Part shown: positions 47,509 to 55,799 of the stretch, in pieces
Numbering within the stretch: the first letter of the stretch is position 1
Layout of the letters: every line of letters begins with the position of its first letter
DNA from: Legionellales bacterium
GTDB lineage: Bacteria; Pseudomonadota; Gammaproteobacteria; Berkiellales; Berkiellaceae
Assembly (NCBI GenBank): GCA_002708265.1
Contig: PANA01000004.1
Span: 248,001 to 312,000, forward strand
Length of the DNA stretch: 64,000 nucleotides
Direction of reading: 5' to 3'
Translations under genes and position numbers: made by a program
Notes under the pieces: model-generated
What the model was told of the DNA's origin: nothing
The model's input: only the letters and a program-made list of their open reading frames with translations
Databases searched by the model: none

Positions 47509-50391
47509 TTACTTTGGTGAACGAGGTGTGTTTGAGCTGCTTGATTCGCCATCTAAAACAGCGGTGTTGTTGTGATGGGCAGGTACGACTGTACTGCTGC
47601 GACTTGCTTCACCACTGCTGTTGGCTTTGCTTAATGGCAAGAAGGGAGCTGAAGACGAGTTAGAAGATGCTTCTTCATGGTCATCAGTAGGCTCTTGAGG
47701 TTCACTCGCTAATGCGAAACTTCTCATGATTTCTTGCATTCTTGCCGCTTGCCCTTCTTGTGAAGGAGGAGCCATTGAGAATGGAACTGCTGCTGAAGCG
47801 TCAGCGGCTTCAGCTGCTTGAGGCGCTTCAGGCGCCTTAAAGCGAGCAAGTCTTTTTTGTCGCATTCTTTCCTTTTCTGCTGCATCACGCTGTGCTTGCA
47901 GTTCTGCTTCAGTTGCCGTTTCCTCAGTATCTTCTTCTTGTTCAGCAGCAGCAAGTTCAGCGGCTGTAATGCGTGCTGCTTGAGCAACTCGAGCTGCTTC
48001 AAGTTTAGCTAAGCGTTCTTCACGAGAAAGTACAGTTGCTGCTGGTGCGACGACAGGCGCATTCTCATCGGAGTTCGCTGAAGAAAGTGATGACTCTTCA
48101 TCTTCCTCTTCTTCCTCTTCTTCATCAGCAACAATATCAGCTGCATTAAGTGAGTCAGCTATGGCTTTCTCTAAATTAGCAGCTTCTTGCTCAGCTTGAG
48201 CTTTTTCTGCTTCGGCTGTTGCCATAGATGCTGCTAGGGCTGCTTCTAGGGCGGCATCTGTAGCTTCAGGTTCTGCTGGTAAAACAGGTGCTGCTGCAGT
48301 ACTCATTGCTGCTTGAACGGCATGAACCAAGGTTGTTCCATTTTCATATCCAGTAATGTTCATATCCAGAATGTGCTCAAATGCATCAAGGTGTCTGTAG
48401 TGATGTCCAAGAATCATTTGTTGAGCGTGATCAGCATTGTCCCCTTCGAAACCAGATATTGATACCAAACCAGTTTGAAGGTTATAGCGGATATCTGATA
48501 TAAGACCAGGTACTGTGAACTGGAGGCTTTCTAAGTCATTTACGTCTCTCTCATCGTCTTCACGTAGAGTTAGTCTTAATTGTATGACTTCTTCGCCAGG
48601 AACATTTAAGGAGTATGTAACTTCTTCAGTCGATAAATTCACTAGTTGTTCAATGGTTACGCGTGGCAACTCCCGAAGTGCAGTAGCACGAGCAGCTTGG
48701 TTAAGCAGTGGATTTAGACCTGCTTGCACAGTTGCTTGCTGAGCAAGCACTTCTGTGTCTGTAGCATCATGAGGCTGGCTAATCGTAAAAGCACGATTGT
48801 CTTTTGCTTCATCAGCAGCTGTATCAGACGCTTCATCAGCCTCAGGTTGAGGAGAAACAGAGGCAAGGTGATCTAATCTACGGCTGCGAATAGCATCTTG
48901 TCTCGCTTGATCAGCTGCACTGGCGAGTGCATCATCCACATCAGAAGTAGTCTCGTCTAGTGGTGCGTCACCTAAAACACTAGCAAGAGAAACGGCAGAA
49001 GCTTCCGCTGATTCAGCTAAAGTCGATTCTTCGCCTGCAGACACAGACAGATTGTCATCAAGTAAACGGGTGTATTCCTCAAGTGTTAATATACCGTTAT
49101 GTGGTTGGGCTACGGCAGCAGGGTGTGCAGCAACTAAGTCCTGAAAAAGGTTTACTGTTGGTGCTTCAGGACCGAATGTGCCAACAATGCTAGGTACGAC
49201 GTCGCCATTTTGAAGAAGAACGAGCCCAGCATGTTCTGGGTTGCTAGGAATGAAAATATTAACATTCAGAGTGCTGTCAGCTGTTTGTAAATGATATCTG
49301 CTGATTTGACCGATAAATGGTGCAGTAAAATCTACATTAGACGCGTCTAGATTAAATGTGATGCCACGGCCTGTTAGCTGAGTTCTATCTTCGTTTAACG
49401 CAAAGTCAGCCAGTGACGGTAGGTTTGCAAGGGTAGTTGCTGTCCTTGCGACGGTCATCATTTGATTAATAATGTTACGCTCAAGTAAAGCACGATCATC
49501 GGCCTCGCCGACAACAACATCTGAATGATGACTCATTTCAGCATCAGCTTCACGGACATCACGATTTTCATTTATAGACATTGCTATAGCCGCGGCTAAC
49601 TGTTCTTCATATGTAGTGTCGCCTGCTGCAAAGCTTTCGTTAACAGGAGATTCTGGTGGACCAATTGCATTATCTTGTGATAAGTCAGCAAGTGTGCGAG
49701 ACAAGGGAGTGCTTGTTAGAGGTTGAGCTGCAGGTCCAGGTGTTACTGGAAAAGGCATCGAAAATGGTGGTGGTGTTCGCTCTCTATCCGCTGAAGCTCG
49801 TGGTCGCTGAGGCGCAGCAGGTATAGAAGTATGAGGAGCAGCAGCATATGAAGGGGTATGAACACTGTCATCGTCGATACTCGCATTCAAAGCGGCATCG
49901 AACTGTAAAGAAAGATCATGCGCATTACGCTCAGCAGGCTCTTCAGGCGGATATGGAGGCGTGTCCTTATCTTCTGAAGGTGCATCGGGTTCTATCTGAG
50001 CTGCGTCAACACCCATTATCTTTTTATGAATTAAATGGTTTAGGACAAAAAATAGCCCGCCGACTAGCAGAGTAATTGGAAAAGTTAATACGGCTGCAAT
50101 CCCAACAAGGGCTTTTTGCCATACGGGTAAATCTACAAGCTTAGCTGTAATTTTAGGCCGGTCAGCTTTACCGTTATTCATATCGGTGTAGTCTAAAGTC
50201 ACCATGACATGAGGAAACAAGACTCTCCAGGGCGTAAACAACTCTGACATCGCAGCCGCCGCGAGCATGATGAATACCCCAAAACGCTCTATGAATGGTA
50301 GCTGAGAGCCGTCATTATTCCTAGATAATACACTGAAATTGGCTTTTTTGTGTCTTATGTAGTTAAGACTTGGATACATTGTACGGGCCAT
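47509..50391 (-). CDS. Membrane-anchored protein with four ubiquitin-interacting-motif-like repeats
   Basis: 960 residues, family not recognised. The N-terminus has two hydrophobic segments (about 34-62 and 94-121); the rest is hydrophilic, acidic and largely low-complexity. Four segments fit the UIM pattern phi-x-x-A-x-x-x-S: around 164-174 (FDAALNASIDD), 262-275 (EEQLAAAIAMSINE), 715-727 (LEAALAASMATAE) and 740-752 (LEKAIADSLNAAD). Two diverged copies of one domain centre on 355-392 and 625-661. A run of Glu/Asp (757-766) precedes an Ala/Glu/Arg-rich probable coiled coil (785-850) and a Ser-rich tail. The ATG start has GGAG at 7 bp, and a strong terminator follows. No signal peptidase site or secretion signal is evident. 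Host interaction is inferred from the UIM-like motifs only. Confidence 0.75.
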   Translation of the reverse strand: MARTMYPSLNYIRHKKANFSVLSRNNDGSQLPFIERFGVFIMLAAAAMSELFTPWRVLFPHVMVTLDYTDMNNGKADRPKITAKLVDLPVWQKALVGIAAVLTFPITLLVGGLFFVLNHLIHKKIMGVDAAQIEPDAPSEDKDTPPYPPEEPAERNAHDLSLQFDAALNASIDDDSVHTPSYAAAPHTSIPAAPQRPRASADRERTPPPFSMPFPVTPGPAAQPLTSTPLSRTLADLSQDNAIGPPESPVNESFAAGDTTYEEQLAAAIAMSINENRDVREADAEMSHHSDVVVGEADDRALLERNIINQMMTVARTATTLANLPSLADFALNEDRTQLTGRGITFNLDASNVDFTAPFIGQISRYHLQTADSTLNVNIFIPSNPEHAGLVLLQNGDVVPSIVGTFGPEAPTVNLFQDLVAAHPAAVAQPHNGILTLEEYTRLLDDNLSVSAGEESTLAESAEASAVSLASVLGDAPLDETTSDVDDALASAADQARQDAIRSRRLDHLASVSPQPEADEASDTAADEAKDNRAFTISQPHDATDTEVLAQQATVQAGLNPLLNQAARATALRELPRVTIEQLVNLSTEEVTYSLNVPGEEVIQLRLTLREDDERDVNDLESLQFTVPGLISDIRYNLQTGLVSISGFEGDNADHAQQMILGHHYRHLDAFEHILDMNITGYENGTTLVHAVQAAMSTAAAPVLPAEPEATDAALEAALAASMATAEAEKAQAEQEAANLEKAIADSLNAADIVADEEEEEEEDEESSLSSANSDENAPVVAPAATVLSREERLAKLEAARVAQAARITAAELAAAEQEEDTEETATEAELQAQRDAAEKERMRQKRLARFKAPEAPQAAEAADASAAVPFSMAPPSQEGQAARMQEIMRSFALASEPQEPTDDHEEASSNSSSAPFLPLSKANSSGEASRSSTVVPAHHNNTAVLDGESSSSNTPRSPK

Positions 50392-50510
50392 TCGAAATCT
50401 CCAAAAGATATAGCTGTTTATATAACTGCTTTTTAGTATGAGGAAGTATGCTACCCGAAGAAGTAAGAGGTCATCAAGAAGGGGAAGTGGTTAGTTGATT
50501 AGATAACATA

Positions 50511-50534
50511 AAAAAGCCCTTCTTTAGAAGGGCT
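50511..50534 (-). terminator. Rho-independent terminator of the HU-like gene
   Basis: AGCCCTTCT pairs with AGAAGGGCT (50515-50534); the preceding A-run becomes a T-run on the minus strand, 23 bp after the HU-like stop codon. It separates that gene from the downstream 47509-50391 gene, which must therefore have its own promoter within about 120 bp. Confidence 0.8.
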
Positions 50535-50556
50535 CATGCTTGAAAGCAAATAAGGA

Positions 50557-51120
50557 CTAGCCAGCAGCCATTTCTTTAAGTTGCTTCAAAGGTAGGATTT
50601 TAACCTTTCTGCTAGCTGGCTTAGCCTTAAAGACTGTAGGTTCACCAGTAAAAGGATTGATCCCTTTGCGAGCTTTAGTAGCCGGCTTCTTGACAACTTT
50701 CATTTTCATGATGCCAGGCCATGAGAAAGCAGAAGGGCCATGCTTTCTGAGGTGAAGGGCAATGATCTCTGAAATAACATCAAGAACGGCGTTAACGTCT
50801 TTACGAGTTAGGCCAGTTTGATCAGAAATAGCACCCACGAATTGAGTTTTTGTGAAAGGCTTGTCACCCACACTCAACTTCACAGGTTTTTTGCTAGCCA
50901 CAGGCTTTTTAGCAGCTACTTTTTTCTTAGCAACTGGTTTCTTAGCCTTAGGAGCCGCTTTTTTCTTAGCAGCTGGCTTTTTAGCAACTACTTTTTTCTT
51001 AGCAGCTGGCTTTTTAGCTGTAGCCTTCTTAGCAACTGTTTTTTTCGCAGTTGTTTTTTTGGCAGTAGCTTTCTTTTTAACAGTGGTTTTCTTCGCTGTC
51101 TTACGCTTGGTCGCAGCCAT
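50557..51120 (-). CDS. Histone-H1-like Lys/Ala-repeat tail fused to an HU-like domain
   Basis: 187 residues from the ATG at 51120, which follows AAGGAG; an upstream start would add 13 residues of poor character. Residues 1-80 are almost only Lys, Ala, Thr, Pro and Val in KKPAAKKK- and AKKTTAKK-type repeats, like histone H1 tails. Residues about 85-187 form an HU/IHF-type domain: FTKTQFVGAISDQTGLTRKDV, a SAFSWPGIMKMKVV strand and NPFTGEPTVFKAKPASRKVK, the DNA-binding arm. It should be an abundant nucleoid protein. The tail-coding DNA contains a 33-bp tandem unit. It has its own promoter and terminator. Confidence 0.88.
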   Translation of the reverse strand: MAATKRKTAKKTTVKKKATAKKTTAKKTVAKKATAKKPAAKKKVVAKKPAAKKKAAPKAKKPVAKKKVAAKKPVASKKPVKLSVGDKPFTKTQFVGAISDQTGLTRKDVNAVLDVISEIIALHLRKHGPSAFSWPGIMKMKVVKKPATKARKGINPFTGEPTVFKAKPASRKVKILPLKQLKEMAAG

Positions 51121-51190
51121 GGTTACTCTCCTTGTGACGCACCTGCAGAGTTTGTACAAACAATCTAGCTATTAAACATAGCATATGCAC

Positions 51191-51225
51191 ACAATAGGTC
51201 GGAAAGTGGCCCATTGTCAATGGGC
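51191..51225 (-). promoter_or_regulatory. Promoter of the HU-like gene with palindromic operator candidate
   Basis: On the minus strand TTGACA (51220-51215) and TATTGT (51196-51191) are 18 bp apart, about 70 bp before the ATG. A perfect 8-1-8 palindrome, GCCCATTG-A-CAATGGGC (51209-51225), contains the -35 box. A second 12-bp palindrome, GTTTGTACAAAC, lies at 51150-51161 in the leader. Confidence 0.45.
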
Positions 51226-51253
51226 ATATTACTCTTTTGCCCCTTTTTTGCCT

Positions 51254-52375
51254 TTACTTTGGGTATCCGAGGGACTTTGCAAGGGGATAAATCCCTTCTA
51301 GAACCTTCATGGGGTGACAGACCTTCTCAATTTGTAGTCGGCATGAGGTATTAAAGGTAATAACAGTATCAAGTTTACGCGTTGAAAAGCGCCGCTGAGT
51401 GATGCTATCAGCAAGCTTAGGGTAGGCCGTGGACATTGCGCCGCCAGCACCGCAGCACCCGGGGGGGAGGGTAGATATACTAAGGGCAGGTATTTGCTGA
51501 AGCACTTTAATATAGGCTTGAGCGCCTTTCTGATCCCGGTTGGTGCAAGGGGTATGAAAAATGTAATTTCCCTCAATAGAAGCCAATGTTGGCAAAGAGC
51601 TTGTTTCTTCCCATATCTGACTGATGAGTGTATACAGACTTTCTGTAGGTATGCTGAGATGATTTAGTAGAAACTGATGGCAGCCACTTGTAAGTGTGTA
51701 TAAGGTTAAAGGACCAGATATACCACTTAAGTGCTGCTCGAGCGTGCTTAAAGCTTTATTTTGCTTTTCAGTCTCACCAATATGTTCCCACCATCCACCG
51801 CAACACCCATTGAGCCGTATTAGTTTGACTGAGTAGCCTAAGGTATTGAGAACAAATGCTGCCATATCAAATACTTCTGGTGAAAATGTACCCAATGCAC
51901 AGTCAACTAGAAGATGAATAGTCTTTTTAGAAGCAGGTACGGAATAGTCATTTTTTAAAGAGTGATGTTTGGGGACAATGGATGAGCAGCTTTGAGGAAG
52001 CAAAGAACCTACATACCCTAAACCTCTTTTAATCCACGTATGCGTGAGGATAAAGCTGAAAAGTCTTTGTTTGGGGGAAAGATGGTAGGTCTTTTTCTGG
52101 GTTCGTAAAGCACGAGTTTTAGTAAATATCTCATGGTACTTAACTTTGGGAGGGCAGGCCTGCTCGCATGCACCACAACTTAAACAGGAGTCAATGGAAG
52201 CTGCCCAGGTGCTAGTGTCTTCCAGATTCCCCTCAACGTAAGCCTTAATTAGAGCTAAACGACCTCTTGGAGAGTAACTTTCATTTTTTGTAGCTTGATA
52301 TGTTGGACAGGAAGGCAAACATGCTGCACACTGCACGCACTCGTCCACCAGGTCGGATATAGAATTTGTCGGCAC
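51254..52375 (-). CDS. Glycolate oxidase/lactate dehydrogenase-type iron-sulfur subunit (GlcF-like)
   Basis: 373 residues. Two 4Fe-4S ferredoxin motifs (CVQCAACLPSCP near 14 and CLSCGACEQACP near 64), then two CCG domains with LNGCCGGWWEHIGE and PPGCCGAGGAMS. This is the layout of GlcF and related electron-transfer subunits that partner FAD-dependent 2-hydroxyacid dehydrogenases. The likely flavoprotein partner is the GlcD-like gene 6.5 kb away (58866-60245). It diverges from the ferredoxin gene over 28 bp. Confidence 0.88.
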   Translation of the reverse strand: MPTNSISDLVDECVQCAACLPSCPTYQATKNESYSPRGRLALIKAYVEGNLEDTSTWAASIDSCLSCGACEQACPPKVKYHEIFTKTRALRTQKKTYHLSPKQRLFSFILTHTWIKRGLGYVGSLLPQSCSSIVPKHHSLKNDYSVPASKKTIHLLVDCALGTFSPEVFDMAAFVLNTLGYSVKLIRLNGCCGGWWEHIGETEKQNKALSTLEQHLSGISGPLTLYTLTSGCHQFLLNHLSIPTESLYTLISQIWEETSSLPTLASIEGNYIFHTPCTNRDQKGAQAYIKVLQQIPALSISTLPPGCCGAGGAMSTAYPKLADSITQRRFSTRKLDTVITFNTSCRLQIEKVCHPMKVLEGIYPLAKSLGYPK

Positions 52376-52403
52376 GGTTATTTAAGCTCGTGAAGGAGAA
52401 CCT

Positions 52404-52721
52404 ATGTCATTCTATCAGCATCATGTATTCTTTTGTACAAACGTAAAGCCAGATGGCAAAAAGTGTTGTGCTAACGGGGGCTCCGCGGAAGCGATGCAAC
52501 GCCTTAAAAGCCAATTAGTAGACGCGCAGGCTTTTGGTCCAGGTAAAATAAGAGTGAGTACAGCAGGTTGTATGGGGCGATGTAAAAATGGCCCTTGTGT
52601 TGCCGTTTACCCAGATGGGGGATGGTACACCTTTGAAACTCAAGATGACATTGATAAATTCGGGGAATATCTCCTAAGAGGAGATCTTTCTGAGTATCCA
52701 CACAAAATTGATGAAGAATAA
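52404..52721 (+). CDS. Thioredoxin-like [2Fe-2S] ferredoxin
   Basis: 105 residues. Cysteine pattern C-x(10)-C-C ... C-x3-C-x4-C in FFCTNVKPDGKKCCANGG and STAGCMGRCKNGPCVAVYP, as in the thioredoxin-like ferredoxin family (Aquifex Fd4 / NuoE-like fold). Cytosolic electron carrier of unknown partner. It is divergent from the GlcF-like gene and about 100 bp upstream of rplM, whose own promoter lies between. Confidence 0.87.
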   Translation: MSFYQHHVFFCTNVKPDGKKCCANGGSAEAMQRLKSQLVDAQAFGPGKIRVSTAGCMGRCKNGPCVAVYPDGGWYTFETQDDIDKFGEYLLRGDLSEYPHKIDEE

Positions 52722-52744
52722 TTGTTTAATCTTTGATTAGGGCG

Positions 52745-52773
52745 TTGTAAGCGAGTGAGTCTGATAGTATAAT
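52745..52773 (+). promoter_or_regulatory. Promoter of rplM-rpsI
   Basis: TTGTAA (52745-52750) and a perfect TATAAT (52768-52773) are separated by 17 bp, about 40 bp before the rplM start. The short leader could hold a ribosomal-protein autoregulation site, but I see no clear fold. Confidence 0.75.
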
Positions 52774-52819
52774 TTCGCCCCTGAGCCCTGATAACGCCTC
52801 TTACGGAGTTAAATTACTT

Positions 52820-53257
52820 ATGATGAAGACCTTTTCACCTAAACCAGGGGATATCCAACGGAAATGGTGGGTGGTCGACGCGGCTAAACTTCCAATCGGT
52901 CGTGTGTCCACTAAAGTTGCTACCCTGCTACAGGGCAAGCACAAACCTACGTATACCCCTCATGAAGACATGGGTGACTTTGTAGTGATAATTAACGCTG
53001 ACAAAGTGCCTGCAACCGGTTATAAAGAATCGGACAAAGTATACTACCGTCATACAGGTTATCCTGGTGGTATCAAGTCTGAGACTTTGAAAGAAATGAG
53101 AGAAAAGCACCCTGAGCGTATTCTCGAGACGGCTATCAAAGGCATGTTGCCTAAAGGGCCTCTTGGAAGAAAAATGCTTAGCAAGCTGAAGGTATATGCT
53201 GGGTCTGATCACCCGCATGCTGCTCAACAACCTGAACCTTTAGAAATTGAGGCCTAA
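52820..53257 (+). CDS. rplM: 50S ribosomal protein L13
   Basis: 145 residues (two adjacent ATGs; the second, at 52823, gives the usual MKTF start). Family motifs: [30 protein letters not shown] (in two halves), [11 protein letters not shown] and the [20 protein letters not shown] segment. Early assembly protein of the large subunit. rpsI follows 5 bp after the stop. Confidence 0.97.
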   Translation: MMKTFSPKPGDIQRKWWVVDAAKLPIGRVSTKVATLLQGKHKPTYTPHEDMGDFVVIINADKVPATGYKESDKVYYRHTGYPGGIKSETLKEMREKHPERILETAIKGMLPKGPLGRKMLSKLKVYAGSDHPHAAQQPEPLEIEA

Positions 53258-53262
53258 TCGCT

Positions 53263-53718
53263 ATGGCAGTTACAGACACATATATTGGAACCGGCCGAAG
53301 AAAGACATGTACCGCACGAGTTCGTCTTTCTAAAGGGTCTGGTAAAATGGTTATTAACGGAAAAAGCGTCGAAGATTACTTTGGCGGCCGAAAAGCAGCA
53401 CACATTGTTGTCCGTCAACCATTAGATTTACTTGAAGTTGCAAAAGATTTTGACGTTGCTGTAAACGTTCAAGGTAGTGGGATTATGGGGCAAGCTGGTG
53501 CTATCCGTCATGGTATCACTCGCGCTTTGTTGTCCTACGATGAGAAAGACGTTGTTGTCAGTGATGATGAAGACGGCGAATCTGGCACTACTGGTGTTCA
53601 CGGATGGCGCAAGCTTCTTCGTTCAGCAGGTTTCGTATCTCGAGACTCTCGTAAAGTTGAGCGTAAGAAAGTGGGTCACCGTAAAGCGCGTAAAGTCGAA
53701 CAGTACTCCAAGCGTTAA
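53263..53718 (+). CDS. rpsI: 30S ribosomal protein S9 with an internal acidic insertion
   Basis: 151 residues, against 130 in E. coli. The S9 core is clear: [45 protein letters not shown] and the C-terminal [13 protein letters not shown] ... YSKR tail that reaches the P-site. About 20 extra residues, acidic and Gly/Ser-rich ([16 protein letters not shown]), are inserted at about 95-115 between the SYDE motif and the LRSAGFV segment. The frame remains open and the tail intact, so it is not a frameshift. A bidirectional terminator follows. Confidence 0.96.
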   Translation: MAVTDTYIGTGRRKTCTARVRLSKGSGKMVINGKSVEDYFGGRKAAHIVVRQPLDLLEVAKDFDVAVNVQGSGIMGQAGAIRHGITRALLSYDEKDVVVSDDEDGESGTTGVHGWRKLLRSAGFVSRDSRKVERKKVGHRKARKVEQYSKR

Positions 53719-53737
53719 TCAATTTGCTCATTTCAAG

Positions 53738-53766
53738 AAAAAAGCCCGCATGAAGCGGGCTTTTTT
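53738..53766. terminator. Bidirectional terminator after rpsI
   Basis: GCCCGC-ATGAA-GCGGGC stem (53744-53760) flanked by six A's and six T's, so it can terminate rplM-rpsI on the plus strand and the SpmA/SpmB-like gene on the minus strand. Confidence 0.92.
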
Positions 53767-53784
53767 CTTGTCATGAATAGCTGG

Positions 53785-55035
53785 CTAAAAGAGGTAATTA
53801 ACGGCAAGAACAGCACCAATAACGCCTGCAGTATCTGCTGCAAGGGCACAAGGAATCGCGTGTCTAATCCGTTTGATTTGCACTGCACCGAAGTAAACCG
53901 CCAGAACATAGAATGTGGTTTCAGTTGAGCCTTGAATCGTACTCACCAAAAGTCCAACATAACTATCAGGCCCAATGCTCGGATCGTTAATTGTGGCCGC
54001 GAGTATCCCATAGGCGCCAGAGCCTGATAAAGGTCTTAATAGGGCCATAGGGAGCGCTTCAGCCGGCAATCCCCATGCGCCAGTCCACTGTCCTATAAAT
54101 GATACAAACGCTTCTAAGGCGCCAGATGCTCTTAACATGCTAACGCTTGTTAATATTGCTACAAGGTAAGGAATAATTTTTAAAGCAACGTTAAACCCGT
54201 CCTTGGCTCCTTCAATAAATGTTTCATAGACACTTACTCCCTTGATGACACCAAATAACAAAAAGAAAAGCATAAGGGAGGGAAGTATCCATGGAGAAAA
54301 AGCTGAGCCGTAAACAATTGCAATAGGAATTAAGCTAAACAAAGTTAACAAAGATAGTGCAGAGATCCAAAGCGGATAACTGTCTTGATTTGCACTCTCA
54401 AAATTCAAAGAGGAAAGGGGTTTAGGTCCTCTAAACATCGGGGAGAGAAGTTTGGCAGATACGATAGCAACAGCAGTCGATAAGGTACTAGCAAAGAGAG
54501 TCGTAGGTAAAATGGCAGCAGGATCTAAAGAGCCAGCGGCTGCTCTTAAGGCAATGACGCCAGTAGGAAGCAATGTGACACTTGAAGTGTTAATGGCAAG
54601 AAACAATATCATCGCATTTGTTGCGGTGCCCTTTTCAGAGTTGAGCTTGTCTAAATCTTGCATGGCTTTTATGCCAAACGGCGTAGCTGCATTTGCAAGC
54701 CCAAGAGCATTAGCAGATAAATTCATAATCATAGAACCCATTGCTGGGTGATCGGGTGGCACATCTGGAAAGAGGCGTATTAATAAAGGCCGAAGCGCTT
54801 TAGCAATAATCTTCATTAAGCCGCCAGCCTCAGCAATTTTTACTAAGCCTAAAAATAAAGACATCACCCCAACTAAACCAATTGCCAGTGATACCGCATC
54901 CTGTGCGCCAGAAATCATTGCTGAACCCAACAGTTGCATTGGCGAATCAAGATCTGCTGTTGGAGTAAACGAAAGTTGATTGACAGCTGCCCAACAAAAA
55001 GAAATGAGCACTAATAAGAAAAATATTAAATTCAT
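53785..55035 (-). CDS. SpmA-SpmB fusion-type nucleoside-recognition (Gate) membrane protein
   Basis: 416 residues with about ten membrane helices. The N-terminal half resembles SpmA (MNLIFFLLVLISF, MNLSANALGLANAATPFGIKAMQDL, FLAINTSSVTLLPTGVIALRA) and the C-terminal half SpmB (EGAKDGFNVALKIIPYLVAI, PLSGSGAYGI, STIQGSTETTFYVLAVYFGAVQIKRIRHA). In spore formers the two are separate genes; fused forms occur in non-sporing bacteria with unknown, probably transport, function. Divergent from petA. Confidence 0.9.
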   Translation of the reverse strand: MNLIFFLLVLISFCWAAVNQLSFTPTADLDSPMQLLGSAMISGAQDAVSLAIGLVGVMSLFLGLVKIAEAGGLMKIIAKALRPLLIRLFPDVPPDHPAMGSMIMNLSANALGLANAATPFGIKAMQDLDKLNSEKGTATNAMILFLAINTSSVTLLPTGVIALRAAAGSLDPAAILPTTLFASTLSTAVAIVSAKLLSPMFRGPKPLSSLNFESANQDSYPLWISALSLLTLFSLIPIAIVYGSAFSPWILPSLMLFFLLFGVIKGVSVYETFIEGAKDGFNVALKIIPYLVAILTSVSMLRASGALEAFVSFIGQWTGAWGLPAEALPMALLRPLSGSGAYGILAATINDPSIGPDSYVGLLVSTIQGSTETTFYVLAVYFGAVQIKRIRHAIPCALAADTAGVIGAVLAVNYLF

Positions 55036-55205
55036 TTTCTGCTTCCGTACAAAGAATTTTATTAAAAGTACTGTAAGTTAAGTGCCGAGCGCAACTTAGA
55101 GGCTAGCAAAGTCTACCGTGAATCTACCGCAGCAGTAGGCGAAAAGCGTGTATTGTGGTAGGATTCGCGACAGCAAGGAGTGTTACCCATAGAGGTTTTA
55201 GTTCA

Positions 55206-55799
55206 GTGAGTGAAGATATAGATAAAGGCCGCCGGCGCTTTTTAACCGTTGCGACTTCCGTTGTTGGAGGTATTGGTGCTGCTGCAGCTGCTGCACCGTT
55301 TTTAATGTCTTGGAAGCCCAGTGCAAAAGCACAAGCATTGGGGGCTCCAGTTGAGGTTGATGTTAGTCGCCTGGATATGGGGGCGCAGATAACCGTAGCT
55401 TGGCGAGGACAACCAATTTGGATTGTTCGTCGTTCTCAAGAAATGTTAAACATGCTACCAAGTTTGAATAATCAATTGCGTGATCCAGACTCAGCTGAAA
55501 CTGAACAGCAGCCTGCGTATGCGCAGAATGCAACTCGGTCAATCAAGCCTGAATTTCTTGTGTTGATTGGGCTTTGTACTCATTTGGGTTGTGTCCCAAC
55601 ATATCGTCCTGATATCGGTGGTGTCGGTGCAGATTGGCCTGGTGGGTTTTATTGCCCCTGTCACGGTAGCAAATATGATCTAGCAGGACGCGTGTACAAA
55701 GGCGTTCCAGCACCAACAAACTTGATGGTTCCGCCTCATACATATGTTAGTGATTCTATCATTTTGGTTGGAGAGCATCATCAAGGGAGCATGGCATGA
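55206..55799 (+). CDS. petA: Ubiquinol-cytochrome c reductase Rieske iron-sulfur subunit
   Basis: 197 residues from the GTG at 55206, which gives the pseudomonad-like N-terminus; an earlier GTG (55155) would add 17 residues. A twin-arginine-type signal anchor (GRRRFLTVATSVVGG and an Ala-rich helix) precedes the periplasmic Rieske domain, with cluster ligands in CTHLGC and CPCHGS. It passes electrons from ubiquinol to cytochrome c1. ATGA overlap with petB. Confidence 0.95.
   Translation: MSEDIDKGRRRFLTVATSVVGGIGAAAAAAPFLMSWKPSAKAQALGAPVEVDVSRLDMGAQITVAWRGQPIWIVRRSQEMLNMLPSLNNQLRDPDSAETEQQPAYAQNATRSIKPEFLVLIGLCTHLGCVPTYRPDIGGVGADWPGGFYCPCHGSKYDLAGRVYKGVPAPTNLMVPPHTYVSDSIILVGEHHQGSMA

Noticed and set aside
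47724-48012. Leu/Gln/Lys-rich and Ser/Phe-rich frames within the UIM-like gene
   Set aside because: Shadows of Ala/Glu-rich codons in other frames; no ribosome-binding site.
47509-50391. TonB/TolA-like or FtsK-like envelope protein
   Set aside because: The Ala/Glu-rich region is reminiscent, but there is no TonB/TolA C-terminal domain, no ATPase motif and two membrane segments instead of one.
50880-51110. CRISPR-like or satellite repeat
   Set aside because: The periodicity is coding repeats of Lys/Ala codons in one frame, without spacers.
50818-51175. Two plus-strand hydrophobic open frames opposite the HU-like gene
   Set aside because: They are the reverse reading of Lys/Ala repeats, which yields Phe/Leu/Ala/Ser strings that mimic membrane proteins.
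51209-51225. Terminator of the GlcF-like gene
   Set aside because: No T-run follows on the minus strand, and the palindrome contains a consensus -35 box; kept as an operator candidate instead.
53545-53607. Frameshift pair in rpsI explaining the extra residues
   Set aside because: The frame is continuous, the flanking segments both match S9, and the insertion is a whole number of codons.
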